DNA from: Thalassolituus marinus
Lineage (GTDB): Bacteria > Pseudomonadota > Gammaproteobacteria > Pseudomonadales > Oceanobacteraceae
Assembly: GCF_020320395.1 (NCBI RefSeq)
Contig: NZ_JAEDAH010000002.1
Span: 1 to 64,000, forward strand
Direction of reading: 5' to 3'
DNA length: 64,000 nucleotides
Shown here one piece after another: positions 1 to 7,152 of the stretch. Made by a program: the position numbers and the translations under genes. The notes below the pieces were generated by a model. It saw nothing but the letters and a program-made list of their open reading frames with translations, did not search any database and was not told the DNA's origin. How positions within the stretch are numbered: position 1 is the stretch's first letter; each line of letters begins with the position of its first letter.

Positions 1-233
1 GGGTAAACGAGCCAGAACAGCGCGAAGCGGGGAGATAGCCCGTCCGGCGAGAGGGGTAAGGCCCCTCTATGAGGACAAGGGGCCAGGAATATCTCACAAA
101 AGTTCAAATAAAAATTTGTGGGACAGCAGTGGCGCAGGTGCGGGAAATATCAGAGGAGGAGACGGCAATGGCCAGTTTGCTCTGTCCTGAGTGTCGTCCG
201 CTTGGGAGGGGGCGGGCTCGGTGCAGCGAAGGG
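1..233. other. left-edge segment without an assigned gene
   Basis: No gene can be assigned with confidence. A frame starting at base 2 stays open to a stop at about 190, and another starting at base 3 stops at 36-38. Either could be the tail of a gene cut by the window edge, but neither translation resembles a family I know. A short GAGGGG/CCCCTC hairpin lies near 51-68. A 23-codon ORF with a strong ribosome-binding site is listed separately. Confidence 0.3.
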
Positions 234-239
234 AAATAA
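168..239 (+). CDS. possible 23-residue small protein
   Basis: An ATG at 168 is preceded by a very good Shine-Dalgarno run (AGGAGGAG at about 154-161, 6-7 bases away) and opens a 23-codon frame ending in TAA at 237-239. The predicted peptide is basic and has three cysteines, two of them as CPEC. Its end touches the terminator of the leftward SDR gene, so the two units would converge. No homologue is recognised. The ribosome-binding site could be chance in purine-rich DNA. Confidence 0.2.
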   Translation: MASLLCPECRPLGRGRARCSEGK

Positions 240-262
240 AAAAGGCGGGCATGGCCCACCTT
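234..262 (-). terminator. Rho-independent terminator of the leftward five-gene cluster
   Basis: Read on the minus strand, a GGTGGGC/GCCCGCC stem with a three-base loop is followed by a run of T. It lies about 30 bp after the stop of the SDR gene that ends at 291. Confidence 0.7.
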
Positions 263-290
263 TCTGTCTTACGTTGGTGCGGCTGCTGGC

Positions 291-1061
291 TTACACCAGC
301 AGATAACCACCGTCGACGTTGATAGCAGCACCAGTGGTGTAGCTGGATGCGTCAGACGCCAGATATAACACAGTGCCGGCCATTTCTTCCGGCATGGCTA
401 CGCGCTTCATCGGAATATGCATCATCGCCATTTTCAGGATAGCGTCGTTGCTGGTCAGGGTGCTGGCGAACTTGGTATCGGTCAGGCCTGGCAGCAGAGC
501 ATTCACGCGAATACCCAGTTGCGCACATTCTTTGGCAAAGGTCTTGGTCATAGCAATAACCGATGCCTTGGTGATGGAGTAAATACCCTGCATATCACCC
601 GGAATCACGCCGTTAACAGACGCCACGTTGATAATGGAGCCACCACCGTTTTTCTTCATCAGTTTGGCGCCAGCGGAAGACATAAAGAAGTAACCACGGA
701 TGTTTACGTCGACAGTTTTCTGGAAGGCACCGAGGTCGGTATCCAGTACGTGGCCGAAGTAAGGGTTGGCCGCTGCGTTATTCACCAGAATATTCAGCTT
801 GCCGTGTTTCTCTTCGATGGTTTTGAAACAGGCTTCGATCTGATCCATTTCACCAATGTGACAGGCCAGTGCTTCAGCACTGCCGCCAGCTTCTTTAATC
901 TCATCCGCGACACGCTGACAGTCGTCTACTTTACGGCTGGATACGATCACGTGAGCACCGCTGGCAGCCAGCAGTTTGGCGATGGCTTCACCGATACCAC
1001 GGCTGGCACCAGTCACCAGTGCAACTCGGCCGGACAGGTTAAACAGTTCTTGCGGGTTCAT
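291..1061 (-). CDS. SDR family NAD(P)-dependent oxidoreductase
   Basis: A 256-residue classical short-chain dehydrogenase/reductase. The cofactor motif TGASRGIG is at residues 17-24, NNAAA follows near 93, a serine lies in the INVAS strand, the catalytic YSITK is near 160, and the C-terminus has the usual VDGG segment. The length is normal for the family, and AGGAGC upstream supports the start. It is the last gene of a leftward cluster (acyl-CoA dehydrogenase, SDR, phosphotransferase, histidine phosphatase, SDR). It most likely oxidises or reduces a hydroxy/keto acyl intermediate in the same pathway. The substrate cannot be told from sequence; it might act on 3-hydroxyacyl-CoA. Confidence 0.85.
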   Translation of the reverse strand: MNPQELFNLSGRVALVTGASRGIGEAIAKLLAASGAHVIVSSRKVDDCQRVADEIKEAGGSAEALACHIGEMDQIEACFKTIEEKHGKLNILVNNAAANPYFGHVLDTDLGAFQKTVDVNIRGYFFMSSAGAKLMKKNGGGSIINVASVNGVIPGDMQGIYSITKASVIAMTKTFAKECAQLGIRVNALLPGLTDTKFASTLTSNDAILKMAMMHIPMKRVAMPEEMAGTVLYLASDASSYTTGAAINVDGGYLLV

Positions 1062-1079
1062 AAGGAAGCTCCTGATTTG

Positions 1080-1772
1080 TTATCGGTATGTCAGAAAATG
1101 TTTTCCGGCCTGAGCCAGATGTTGTTGTTCATTAAACGATGCCAGGCTGACCTTGCCACCGCTGTTGTATAACAGCTGGGTAATGCCGCCGTTCAGCAGC
1201 GTCCAGTTCATGTCGAAGGCTTTGTCATGGCTAAGACCGAGGCATTGCTGGGCAACGGCGGTAATCGGACCGCCGGAGGTAAATACCACCACATTTTTGC
1301 CATCGGCCCGTTGCAGCAATTCCGCCAGCGCCTGGGTTACCCGGCCGGTGAATGCAGTCCACGACTCGATGTAATCACTGTCGTTTTCGCCACGGGTCCA
1401 GCGCTCGACGGCGTTGGCGAATAACTCCTGAAACGCTTTGCGCTTGTTCGGCTGCGCCAGAATCCACGCGCCCAGAACCGCTTTGTTTTTAAACTGCGGA
1501 TAAGCGCAGGCGATGACGTCGTCGGAATCAAATTCATTAAACCCGGCCATTTCGCTCACCGGTCCGAAAGCGTGCCAGTGTTTCTGTGCACCCTGCATGG
1601 TCTCGCGGTGACGCTGCATCGCGCCATGAACCACCATACCGGCTTCAACACCGCGCAGCGCCAGTGATTTGCCCACCAGTTCGCCCTGCAGGTGGCCGGT
1701 GTCCGACAGCTGATCGTAATTCAGCTTACCGAAGCCGGCCTGACCGTGGCGTACCAGATAAATGCTGGCCAT
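1080..1772 (-). CDS. histidine phosphatase family protein
   Basis: A 230-residue phosphoglycerate-mutase-like histidine phosphatase. The N-terminal LVRHGQAG carries the catalytic RHG motif at about residues 7-9. A second conserved stretch, VVVFTSGGPI near residue 165, takes the place of the usual second active-site histidine region (often SHGG or SHG), so catalysis may differ. Its start codon overlaps the stop of the upstream phosphotransferase by one base (TAATG), which implies translational coupling. The pairing with a kinase-like gene suggests action on a phosphorylated pathway intermediate or a housekeeping phosphatase role. The true substrate is unknown. Confidence 0.8.
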   Translation of the reverse strand: MASIYLVRHGQAGFGKLNYDQLSDTGHLQGELVGKSLALRGVEAGMVVHGAMQRHRETMQGAQKHWHAFGPVSEMAGFNEFDSDDVIACAYPQFKNKAVLGAWILAQPNKRKAFQELFANAVERWTRGENDSDYIESWTAFTGRVTQALAELLQRADGKNVVVFTSGGPITAVAQQCLGLSHDKAFDMNWTLLNGGITQLLYNSGGKVSLASFNEQQHLAQAGKHFLTYR

Positions 1773-2869
1773 TATTTAAAACCGTTGTTACGCGCATTTC
1801 TGATAATGCGGTTGCAGCGCCAGTTCAGGTAATGCACGAAGAACCAGAAATTTTTAAACGCCGGATTGTCGGTTTGCTTGTGGTGATAACGGTAGTAAAT
1901 CTGCTGCACGATTACCGCTAAGCGGAACAGACCAAACACTTCGTAGAAAGGCCACAGCTTCGCATCAAGGCCCATCTTGTCGCAGTAATAGTCGACAATC
2001 TCCTGACGAGTCAGCATGCCCGGCAGATGACTTGGCTGACGACGGATAGAGCGCATTAAGGCATCGTCACCAGCTTCCACCCAGTACGCCAGCGCGCCGC
2101 CCAGGTCCATCAGCGGGTCACCGAGGGTGGCCATTTCCCAGTCCAGTATGCCGATGATCTCACCTGGGTTATCCGGGTTCAGTACCACGTTATCCATACG
2201 GTAATCGTTGTGGATAATGCAGGTTTTCACATCGGCAGGCATATTGCGCTGCAGCCACGCCATGGTCTTTTTAAAGCCCGGTACGTTCCAGGTTTTCGAT
2301 TTGGTGTAACGACCGCTCCAGCCTTCGACCTGACGCTGAACATAGCCAGCACCTTTACCCAGATCATCCAGACCATTGGCCTGATAATCCACCTGATGCA
2401 GGTCGATAAGTTTGTCGAATACGGAAATGCACAGCTCGCGTGCCTGCTCTTTGCTGAGCGTCATGCCCTTTGGCAGGTTGCCGCGCGGAATAATGCCGCG
2501 CATACGTTCCATCACATAAAAGTCGCTGCCGACTACGCTCTGATCGTCACAGAAGGCGATCATTTTCGGTACGAACGGATACACCGGTTTGAGGCGCGCC
2601 ATGATGCTGTATTCGCGTTTCATGTCGTGCGCACCAGCGGCTTTGTGGCCGGCGGGTGGACGACGCAGAATAAGATCGTTGTTGTCGTACTGGTCGGCGT
2701 ACTTCAGGTGGTAGGTAAGGTTCGAGGCACCACCGGAAAATTGTTTTACTTCCGGCAGGTCGTCGCCGTAATCATTGCCCTGCGCTTTCAGCCAGTCGTG
2801 AACGGCCTGAATATCAAACGCGTCGCTGTCGCGCAGCGTTTTGGCCTGGTCAATAAACTGCTCGCTCAT
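1772..2869 (-). CDS. APH-family phosphotransferase, ACAD10/11- or LvaA-like
   Basis: A 365-residue aminoglycoside-phosphotransferase-fold kinase. The catalytic loop HNDYRMDN (HxDxxxxN) and the following metal motif in ILDWEMATLGDP are clear, and a nucleotide-loop region (FSGGASNLTY) lies near residue 45. The ATLGDP-MDLGGAL stretch is typical of the kinase part of eukaryotic ACAD10/ACAD11 and of bacterial LvaA, which phosphorylates 4-hydroxyacyl-CoA. It lies in one leftward cluster with an acyl-CoA dehydrogenase, which in ACAD11 is fused to this domain. It is coupled to neighbours on both sides: one base separates it from the upstream SDR, and it overlaps the downstream phosphatase by one base. 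Family is sure; substrate is inferred. Confidence 0.85.
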   Translation of the reverse strand: MSEQFIDQAKTLRDSDAFDIQAVHDWLKAQGNDYGDDLPEVKQFSGGASNLTYHLKYADQYDNNDLILRRPPAGHKAAGAHDMKREYSIMARLKPVYPFVPKMIAFCDDQSVVGSDFYVMERMRGIIPRGNLPKGMTLSKEQARELCISVFDKLIDLHQVDYQANGLDDLGKGAGYVQRQVEGWSGRYTKSKTWNVPGFKKTMAWLQRNMPADVKTCIIHNDYRMDNVVLNPDNPGEIIGILDWEMATLGDPLMDLGGALAYWVEAGDDALMRSIRRQPSHLPGMLTRQEIVDYYCDKMGLDAKLWPFYEVFGLFRLAVIVQQIYYRYHHKQTDNPAFKNFWFFVHYLNWRCNRIIRNARNNGFK

Positions 2870-2870
2870 A

Positions 2871-3707
2871 TCAGGCGTCCTTTCCTTCTTTAAAGGCTTT
2901 ACGCTGATCTTCGCGTTTTTTCAGGCCCTGCGCCATCTGCATCATGCCTTTATCAAACAGGAATGGCAGATATTTCTTGAAGAAATACGCGCGACGGCCA
3001 GCGGGGTGCGGGTTGCAGATTTTCTGGTTTTTCTGCACGGCTTTGTAGGCGGCTTCGGCAATATCGTCGGCATCCAGTGCCGACGCTTCGAATACTTTAT
3101 CCACAAACTTGAGCATATCCGGGTCGGAGGTTTTCATGCCGTGGTTAAGATTGGTGCGGAAGAACCCCGGGCACAGTGCTGTTACGCCAATACCATAAGG
3201 CTTCAGCTCGTAATGCATGGTTTCGGAGATCGCAACGACCGCTGCTTTGGTGGCGTTGTACGATGACATGGACGGCGCTTTCAGCAGGCCGGCCAGAGAG
3301 GCGACGTTAACAAACGAACCGCTGCCCTGTTGTTTCATCATAGGGGTGAAGGTACGACAACCCAGTGCCACGCCTTTCAAGTTAATGTCGATGATCCAGT
3401 CCCACCAGGCCCAGTCCCCCGCGTCGATGCGATCACCCGTGGCAACACCGGCATTATTAATGACGATGTCGATACCGCCCCAGCGGTTGTTAACTTCTTC
3501 ACGCAATGCATTCCAGGCGTCTTCGCTGCGCACGTCCAGTTCATGGATCCAGCCTTTACCGCCGGCCTGCTCGACCATATTCAGGGTCTCGGCAGCGCCC
3601 CCCATGTTGATGTCGGCGATGCAGATATCAGCACCCTCACGGGCAAAGCGGATTGCCATGGCACGGCCAAGGCCGCTGGCGGCACCAGTAATCAGAACCT
3701 TCTTCAT
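2871..3707 (-). CDS. SDR family oxidoreductase
   Basis: A 278-residue classical SDR with TGAASGLG at residues 7-14, NNAGVA near 88, NVASLAG and YNATK (catalytic Tyr/Lys) in the middle. The C-terminus is extended and basic (KKREDQRKAFKEGK), longer than in the first SDR of the cluster, and may associate with membranes. The stop is one base before the start of the phosphotransferase gene. An imperfect palindrome lies 23 bp upstream of its start. It probably oxidises a hydroxyacyl or alcohol intermediate of the same pathway; the substrate is unknown. Confidence 0.85.
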   Translation of the reverse strand: MKKVLITGAASGLGRAMAIRFAREGADICIADINMGGAAETLNMVEQAGGKGWIHELDVRSEDAWNALREEVNNRWGGIDIVINNAGVATGDRIDAGDWAWWDWIIDINLKGVALGCRTFTPMMKQQGSGSFVNVASLAGLLKAPSMSSYNATKAAVVAISETMHYELKPYGIGVTALCPGFFRTNLNHGMKTSDPDMLKFVDKVFEASALDADDIAEAAYKAVQKNQKICNPHPAGRRAYFFKKYLPFLFDKGMMQMAQGLKKREDQRKAFKEGKDA

Positions 3708-3729
3708 TGCGTAACCTCAAAAACGTAGA

Positions 3730-3750
3730 GAGCGGCTTATAAGACCGCTC
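3730..3750. repeat. palindrome upstream of the second SDR gene
   Basis: GAGCGG and CCGCTC arms flank a self-complementary CTTATAAG core. It lies between the dehydrogenase and the SDR. It could be an operator or a weak hairpin that lowers read-through. There is only a short, interrupted T run on the minus strand, so it is not a convincing terminator. Confidence 0.35.
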
Positions 3751-3799
3751 AATTATTATCTTGTAACTATTGGCCTGTTAAGGGGCTATTGTGACAGGC

Positions 3800-3841
3800 G
3801 TCAGACGTCAGACGTCAGACGTCAGACGTCAGACGTCAGAC
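3800..3841. repeat. six tandem copies of the heptamer GTCAGAC
   Basis: Six perfect, contiguous 7-bp units occupy 42 bp, starting 14 bp after the stop codon of the acyl-CoA dehydrogenase gene. Each unit is a small dyad (GTC-A-GAC). A related, longer and more varied array lies at 30273-30356, also directly 3' of a gene. The function is unknown. Confidence 0.9.
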
Positions 3842-3855
3842 GGCCGCAGGCAGCC

Positions 3856-5079
3856 TCATACGTCCTTCATATACTTCTTGTATTTCATCATCTCGATCTT
3901 AGCGATCAGGCCACGGTGTACTTCATCCGGACCATCAGCCAGGCGCAGAGCACGGGCGGCGGTAAACAGGCCAGTGAGCGGGAAGTCTTCCGACAGACCA
4001 CCACCACCGTGCATCTGCATGGCGGCATCAATGATCTGCTGGGCCATGTTCGGTGCGATCACTTTGATCTGAGAAATTTCACTCATGGCACCCATGGCGC
4101 CCACTTTGTCGATCATCCACGCTGCTTTGAATACCAGCAGGCGCGCTTGTTCGATGTTCATGCGGGCATTGGCGATGATGTCGCGGTTGCCACCCAGGTT
4201 AACCAATGGCTTGTGGAAGGCGGTACGACCAGCGGCACGGATGCACATCAGTTCCAGCGCTTTTTCCGCCATGCCGATCAGACGCATGCAGTGGTGAATA
4301 CGGCCAGGGCCAAGGCGTCCCTGAGCAATTTCGAAACCACGACCCGGACCGGCAATCATGTTGCTCAGCGGTACGCGCACGTTGTCGAAGCTGATTTCGC
4401 CGTGGCCGTATGGCTCGTCATAGAAACCGAACACCGGCAGCATGCGCTCAATTTTTACCCCCGGGGCATCCATCGGGAACAGCACCATGGAATGTTGCTG
4501 ATGACGTGGTGCATCCGGGTTGGTCAGACCCATAAAAATACCGACTTTGCAGTTCGGGTGACCAATACCGGTGCTCCACCATTTGCGGCCGTTCAGTACC
4601 ACTTCATCGCCTTCAACGATGGCGGTGGCTTCCATGTTGGTGGCATCGGAAGAGGCGACACCCGGTTCGGTCATGCAGAACGCAGAGCGGATTTCACCGG
4701 CCAGCAGTGGCTTCAGCCATTGTTCCTGCTGCTCTGGGGTGCCGTATTTTTCCAGCACTTCCATATTGCCGGTGTCTGGCGCATTACAGTTAAAGATTTC
4801 CGGAGCGATAAAAGAGCGGCCGGTCAGCTCGGCAATAGCAGCATATTCCAGCGTGCTCAGGCCTGCGCCGAAGTGCTCATCCGGCAGGAACATGTTCCAC
4901 AGGCCGGCAGCTTTGGCTTTTGCTTTCAGCTCTTCAATGATTGGCAGCACAACCCATTTGTTGTCCAGGCTATGCAACTCGCGCAGGTAGTCTTCTTCTA
5001 CCGGCTCGATTTCATTCTTCATGAACTCTTTAACGCGCTTGATGTATTCCTGCGCTTTAGGGGAATGCTGAAAATCCAT
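3856..5079 (-). CDS. acyl-CoA dehydrogenase, ACAD10/11- or LvaC-like
   Basis: A 407-residue FAD-dependent acyl-CoA dehydrogenase with the FAD/substrate motifs FCMTEPGVASSD (near 135) and RKWWSTGIGHP, and the C-terminal helical domain with MHGGGGLSEDFP. Where medium-chain enzymes have the catalytic glutamate (YEGT), this protein has ADGPD with Asp382. That signature is familiar from the ACAD10/ACAD11 group, in which the enzyme works on a phosphorylated 4-hydroxyacyl-CoA. It heads the cluster with a matching APH kinase. A 42-bp heptamer array follows its stop. Family is certain; the special substrate is inferred. Confidence 0.9.
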   Translation of the reverse strand: MDFQHSPKAQEYIKRVKEFMKNEIEPVEEDYLRELHSLDNKWVVLPIIEELKAKAKAAGLWNMFLPDEHFGAGLSTLEYAAIAELTGRSFIAPEIFNCNAPDTGNMEVLEKYGTPEQQEQWLKPLLAGEIRSAFCMTEPGVASSDATNMEATAIVEGDEVVLNGRKWWSTGIGHPNCKVGIFMGLTNPDAPRHQQHSMVLFPMDAPGVKIERMLPVFGFYDEPYGHGEISFDNVRVPLSNMIAGPGRGFEIAQGRLGPGRIHHCMRLIGMAEKALELMCIRAAGRTAFHKPLVNLGGNRDIIANARMNIEQARLLVFKAAWMIDKVGAMGAMSEISQIKVIAPNMAQQIIDAAMQMHGGGGLSEDFPLTGLFTAARALRLADGPDEVHRGLIAKIEMMKYKKYMKDV

Positions 5080-5178
5080 AATGACCTCATTGGGTGACGT
5101 TATGGATCCAGTGTAGAGAGATCTTCTGTATCTATGAAATGAATGGTTTGAATACCAAACTATTATTCTTAGTTATGG

Positions 5179-6921
5179 TTAATCCGATTGGCGTGGCTCA
5201 CCATCGTGCTCGCAACCGGGGCAGCTGTGGCAGCTTAAGCCCGGGTGGTACTGGTTACGGCCAGCACCTTTGGCAAAGTAGAGCGCCTTATCGGCGCAGG
5301 CGAGTAACTGATTCAGATCCATGTCACCACGCAGAATGCAGCTGCCTGCGCTGACAGTCAGATGATTCGGCTGTGGTAAGCCACTGACGTCAACCGCACG
5401 GATGCCTTCACACAGGCGCTGACCAAGGCCGTTGATAATGTCGGGCTGATCGGTGCGTACCAGAATAAGGAACTCGTCGCCGCCCCAGCGCGAGGCGTAG
5501 TCGTAAGTGCGCAGGCTGGCGCGAATGTGAGCCGCGGTGGCTTCCAGCGCACGGTCGCCGGTACCGTGACCAAAATCGTCGTTAACCAGTTTAAAGTCAT
5601 CGAGATCGAGCCAGATAATACCGAACGTATCGCCTTCACGGCGATGGCGCTCCATTTCCAGCTCCAGCCGTTGCATCATACCGCGGCGATTGAGCAGCCC
5701 GGTCAATGGGTCAGTCTGGGTTTGTTCTTCCAGCTCCCGGGTTCGCTGACGAACCCGGGCTTCCAGCTCATCGTGGGATTGCTGTACCTGATCGGCCATG
5801 GACTGCATATGCCCCATAAGCCGGCCAATCTCATCGCGTCCCTGGTGTAAGCGCTCGTGAGTGGTGTTCTGTCCGGCCCGCAGATCATCCATGGTGGTCG
5901 ACAGACGTGACAGTGGATAAAGAATGAAGCGGTTGATGGCGATGTTGTACGCCAGCAACGCGAACACCACGCACAGTCCGGCCAGAATGAACACCGGGAC
6001 AAAGGCGTCGGTCGGCATCAGGGTGTCGAAGCCAACCAGGGTCAGCACATACCAGTCGATTTCCGGCAGATAAATGATGCCGGCGAGATGGTCATCACCG
6101 TCGGAGACCAGACGTAAACTGACAACATCCCCGGGCGTTTGCTGAGCGTGACTCATGGCTTGTTGCAGGTTCGCGGCATCCTCTCGGCTGAACATCTGCC
6201 AGATGGTTTTCTGCTCCGGAGCGGTTTTGGTAATGCTGGCAAAGTCGATCTGGCTTAGATCATTGGACACCTGCACGGCGCCCAGATGATCAATTAAAAA
6301 GTTATGTACACCGGGCTCCGGTGTGGTGGATATCTGGCGGATGTATTCAGTCAGCTCGAGTCCGGTGCCCACCACTCCCAGTATGCGGTCTCCATCGCGC
6401 AGCAACACATCAATCCACAGCTTGGTCACCTGCAACGGGATGTCCGGATTGACGTTGAGGTGCATATCGCGGTTCTGAGCAATGATGGAGTAGAACCACT
6501 GATCGTCCGGGTTATCTGCTTTCAGTGTGTAGCGGTACTCATTGCCGGCGTATTGGTTGCTGGCATTGTTGTGGAAGTAACGGCCAGAGCCGGCCAGTGC
6601 AACAAAGAAACTCTGGTCGGCAAAATTACTGCGGAAGGATTCCATTTCGGTCAGGGCGCGGGCGAGCTTTTCCGGATTATCTTCGTCCCGTGCCCAGTCG
6701 CGGATTATCTGTGATTCAGCGAACTGTCGGGCCAGCGCAACCTCACGAATGATGGGTTGCAGTGAGCGTTCTTTTTCCAGCCGCACCTGAGTGCTGAACT
6801 GACGGATGGCCCATTGTTCAGCGATGTTCAGTGTCACGCTGTGACCCACAAGCCAGATTCCCGAGCACGCCAGTGCCAGGAGGATCGATGTGAGCAGTAA
6901 AAATCGGGGTTTCAGATTCAT
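5179..6921 (-). CDS. membrane diguanylate cyclase with periplasmic sensor, HAMP and GGDEF domains
   Basis: A 580-residue c-di-GMP synthase. A transmembrane segment lies at about residues 8-28. A periplasmic region of roughly 270 residues follows and looks like a double Cache sensor (WFYSIIAQN, LWIDVLLRDGDRILGVVGTGL). Next come a second membrane helix near 305-325, a HAMP linker and a short coiled coil ending in a GGDEF domain. The active site reads RWGGDEF, and an RxxD inhibitory site (RTYD) lies five residues before it, so feedback by c-di-GMP is expected. The C-terminus has a CxxC-like pair (CHSCPGC) that may bind metal. The gene is divergent from another GGDEF protein and lies 99 bp upstream of the dehydrogenase gene. 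Confidence 0.9.
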   Translation of the reverse strand: MNLKPRFLLLTSILLALACSGIWLVGHSVTLNIAEQWAIRQFSTQVRLEKERSLQPIIREVALARQFAESQIIRDWARDEDNPEKLARALTEMESFRSNFADQSFFVALAGSGRYFHNNASNQYAGNEYRYTLKADNPDDQWFYSIIAQNRDMHLNVNPDIPLQVTKLWIDVLLRDGDRILGVVGTGLELTEYIRQISTTPEPGVHNFLIDHLGAVQVSNDLSQIDFASITKTAPEQKTIWQMFSREDAANLQQAMSHAQQTPGDVVSLRLVSDGDDHLAGIIYLPEIDWYVLTLVGFDTLMPTDAFVPVFILAGLCVVFALLAYNIAINRFILYPLSRLSTTMDDLRAGQNTTHERLHQGRDEIGRLMGHMQSMADQVQQSHDELEARVRQRTRELEEQTQTDPLTGLLNRRGMMQRLELEMERHRREGDTFGIIWLDLDDFKLVNDDFGHGTGDRALEATAAHIRASLRTYDYASRWGGDEFLILVRTDQPDIINGLGQRLCEGIRAVDVSGLPQPNHLTVSAGSCILRGDMDLNQLLACADKALYFAKGAGRNQYHPGLSCHSCPGCEHDGEPRQSD

Positions 6922-7152
6922 TCTGGGGGCCTGTCCGTCGTCTCTTAATGATAGACGTGTTTAAAAAGAATGCACTGCCCTCAGAGTAATCCCTTACGAA
7001 AAATATTGTTATTGTGATCTTTATCGACAAAGAGTAGCGTTGTTGGGCCCGCTGGAGTGCATAAGCCATCCGTCGTAAGAAAATCAGTCTATGGTTATAG
7101 CTCCACAGGTTGAATTAACCCTGACGTTCCGACAGCAAGAATTACGGTAAGT

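Noticed and set aside
3800-3841. CRISPR array
   Set aside because: The repeat is only 7 bp with no spacers and there are no cas genes, so it is a simple tandem repeat.
3916-5097. 393-codon open frame on the plus strand
   Set aside because: It lies antisense to the acyl-CoA dehydrogenase, and its translation (rich in His, Phe and Gln) has no protein-like motifs. It is a codon-use shadow of the real gene.
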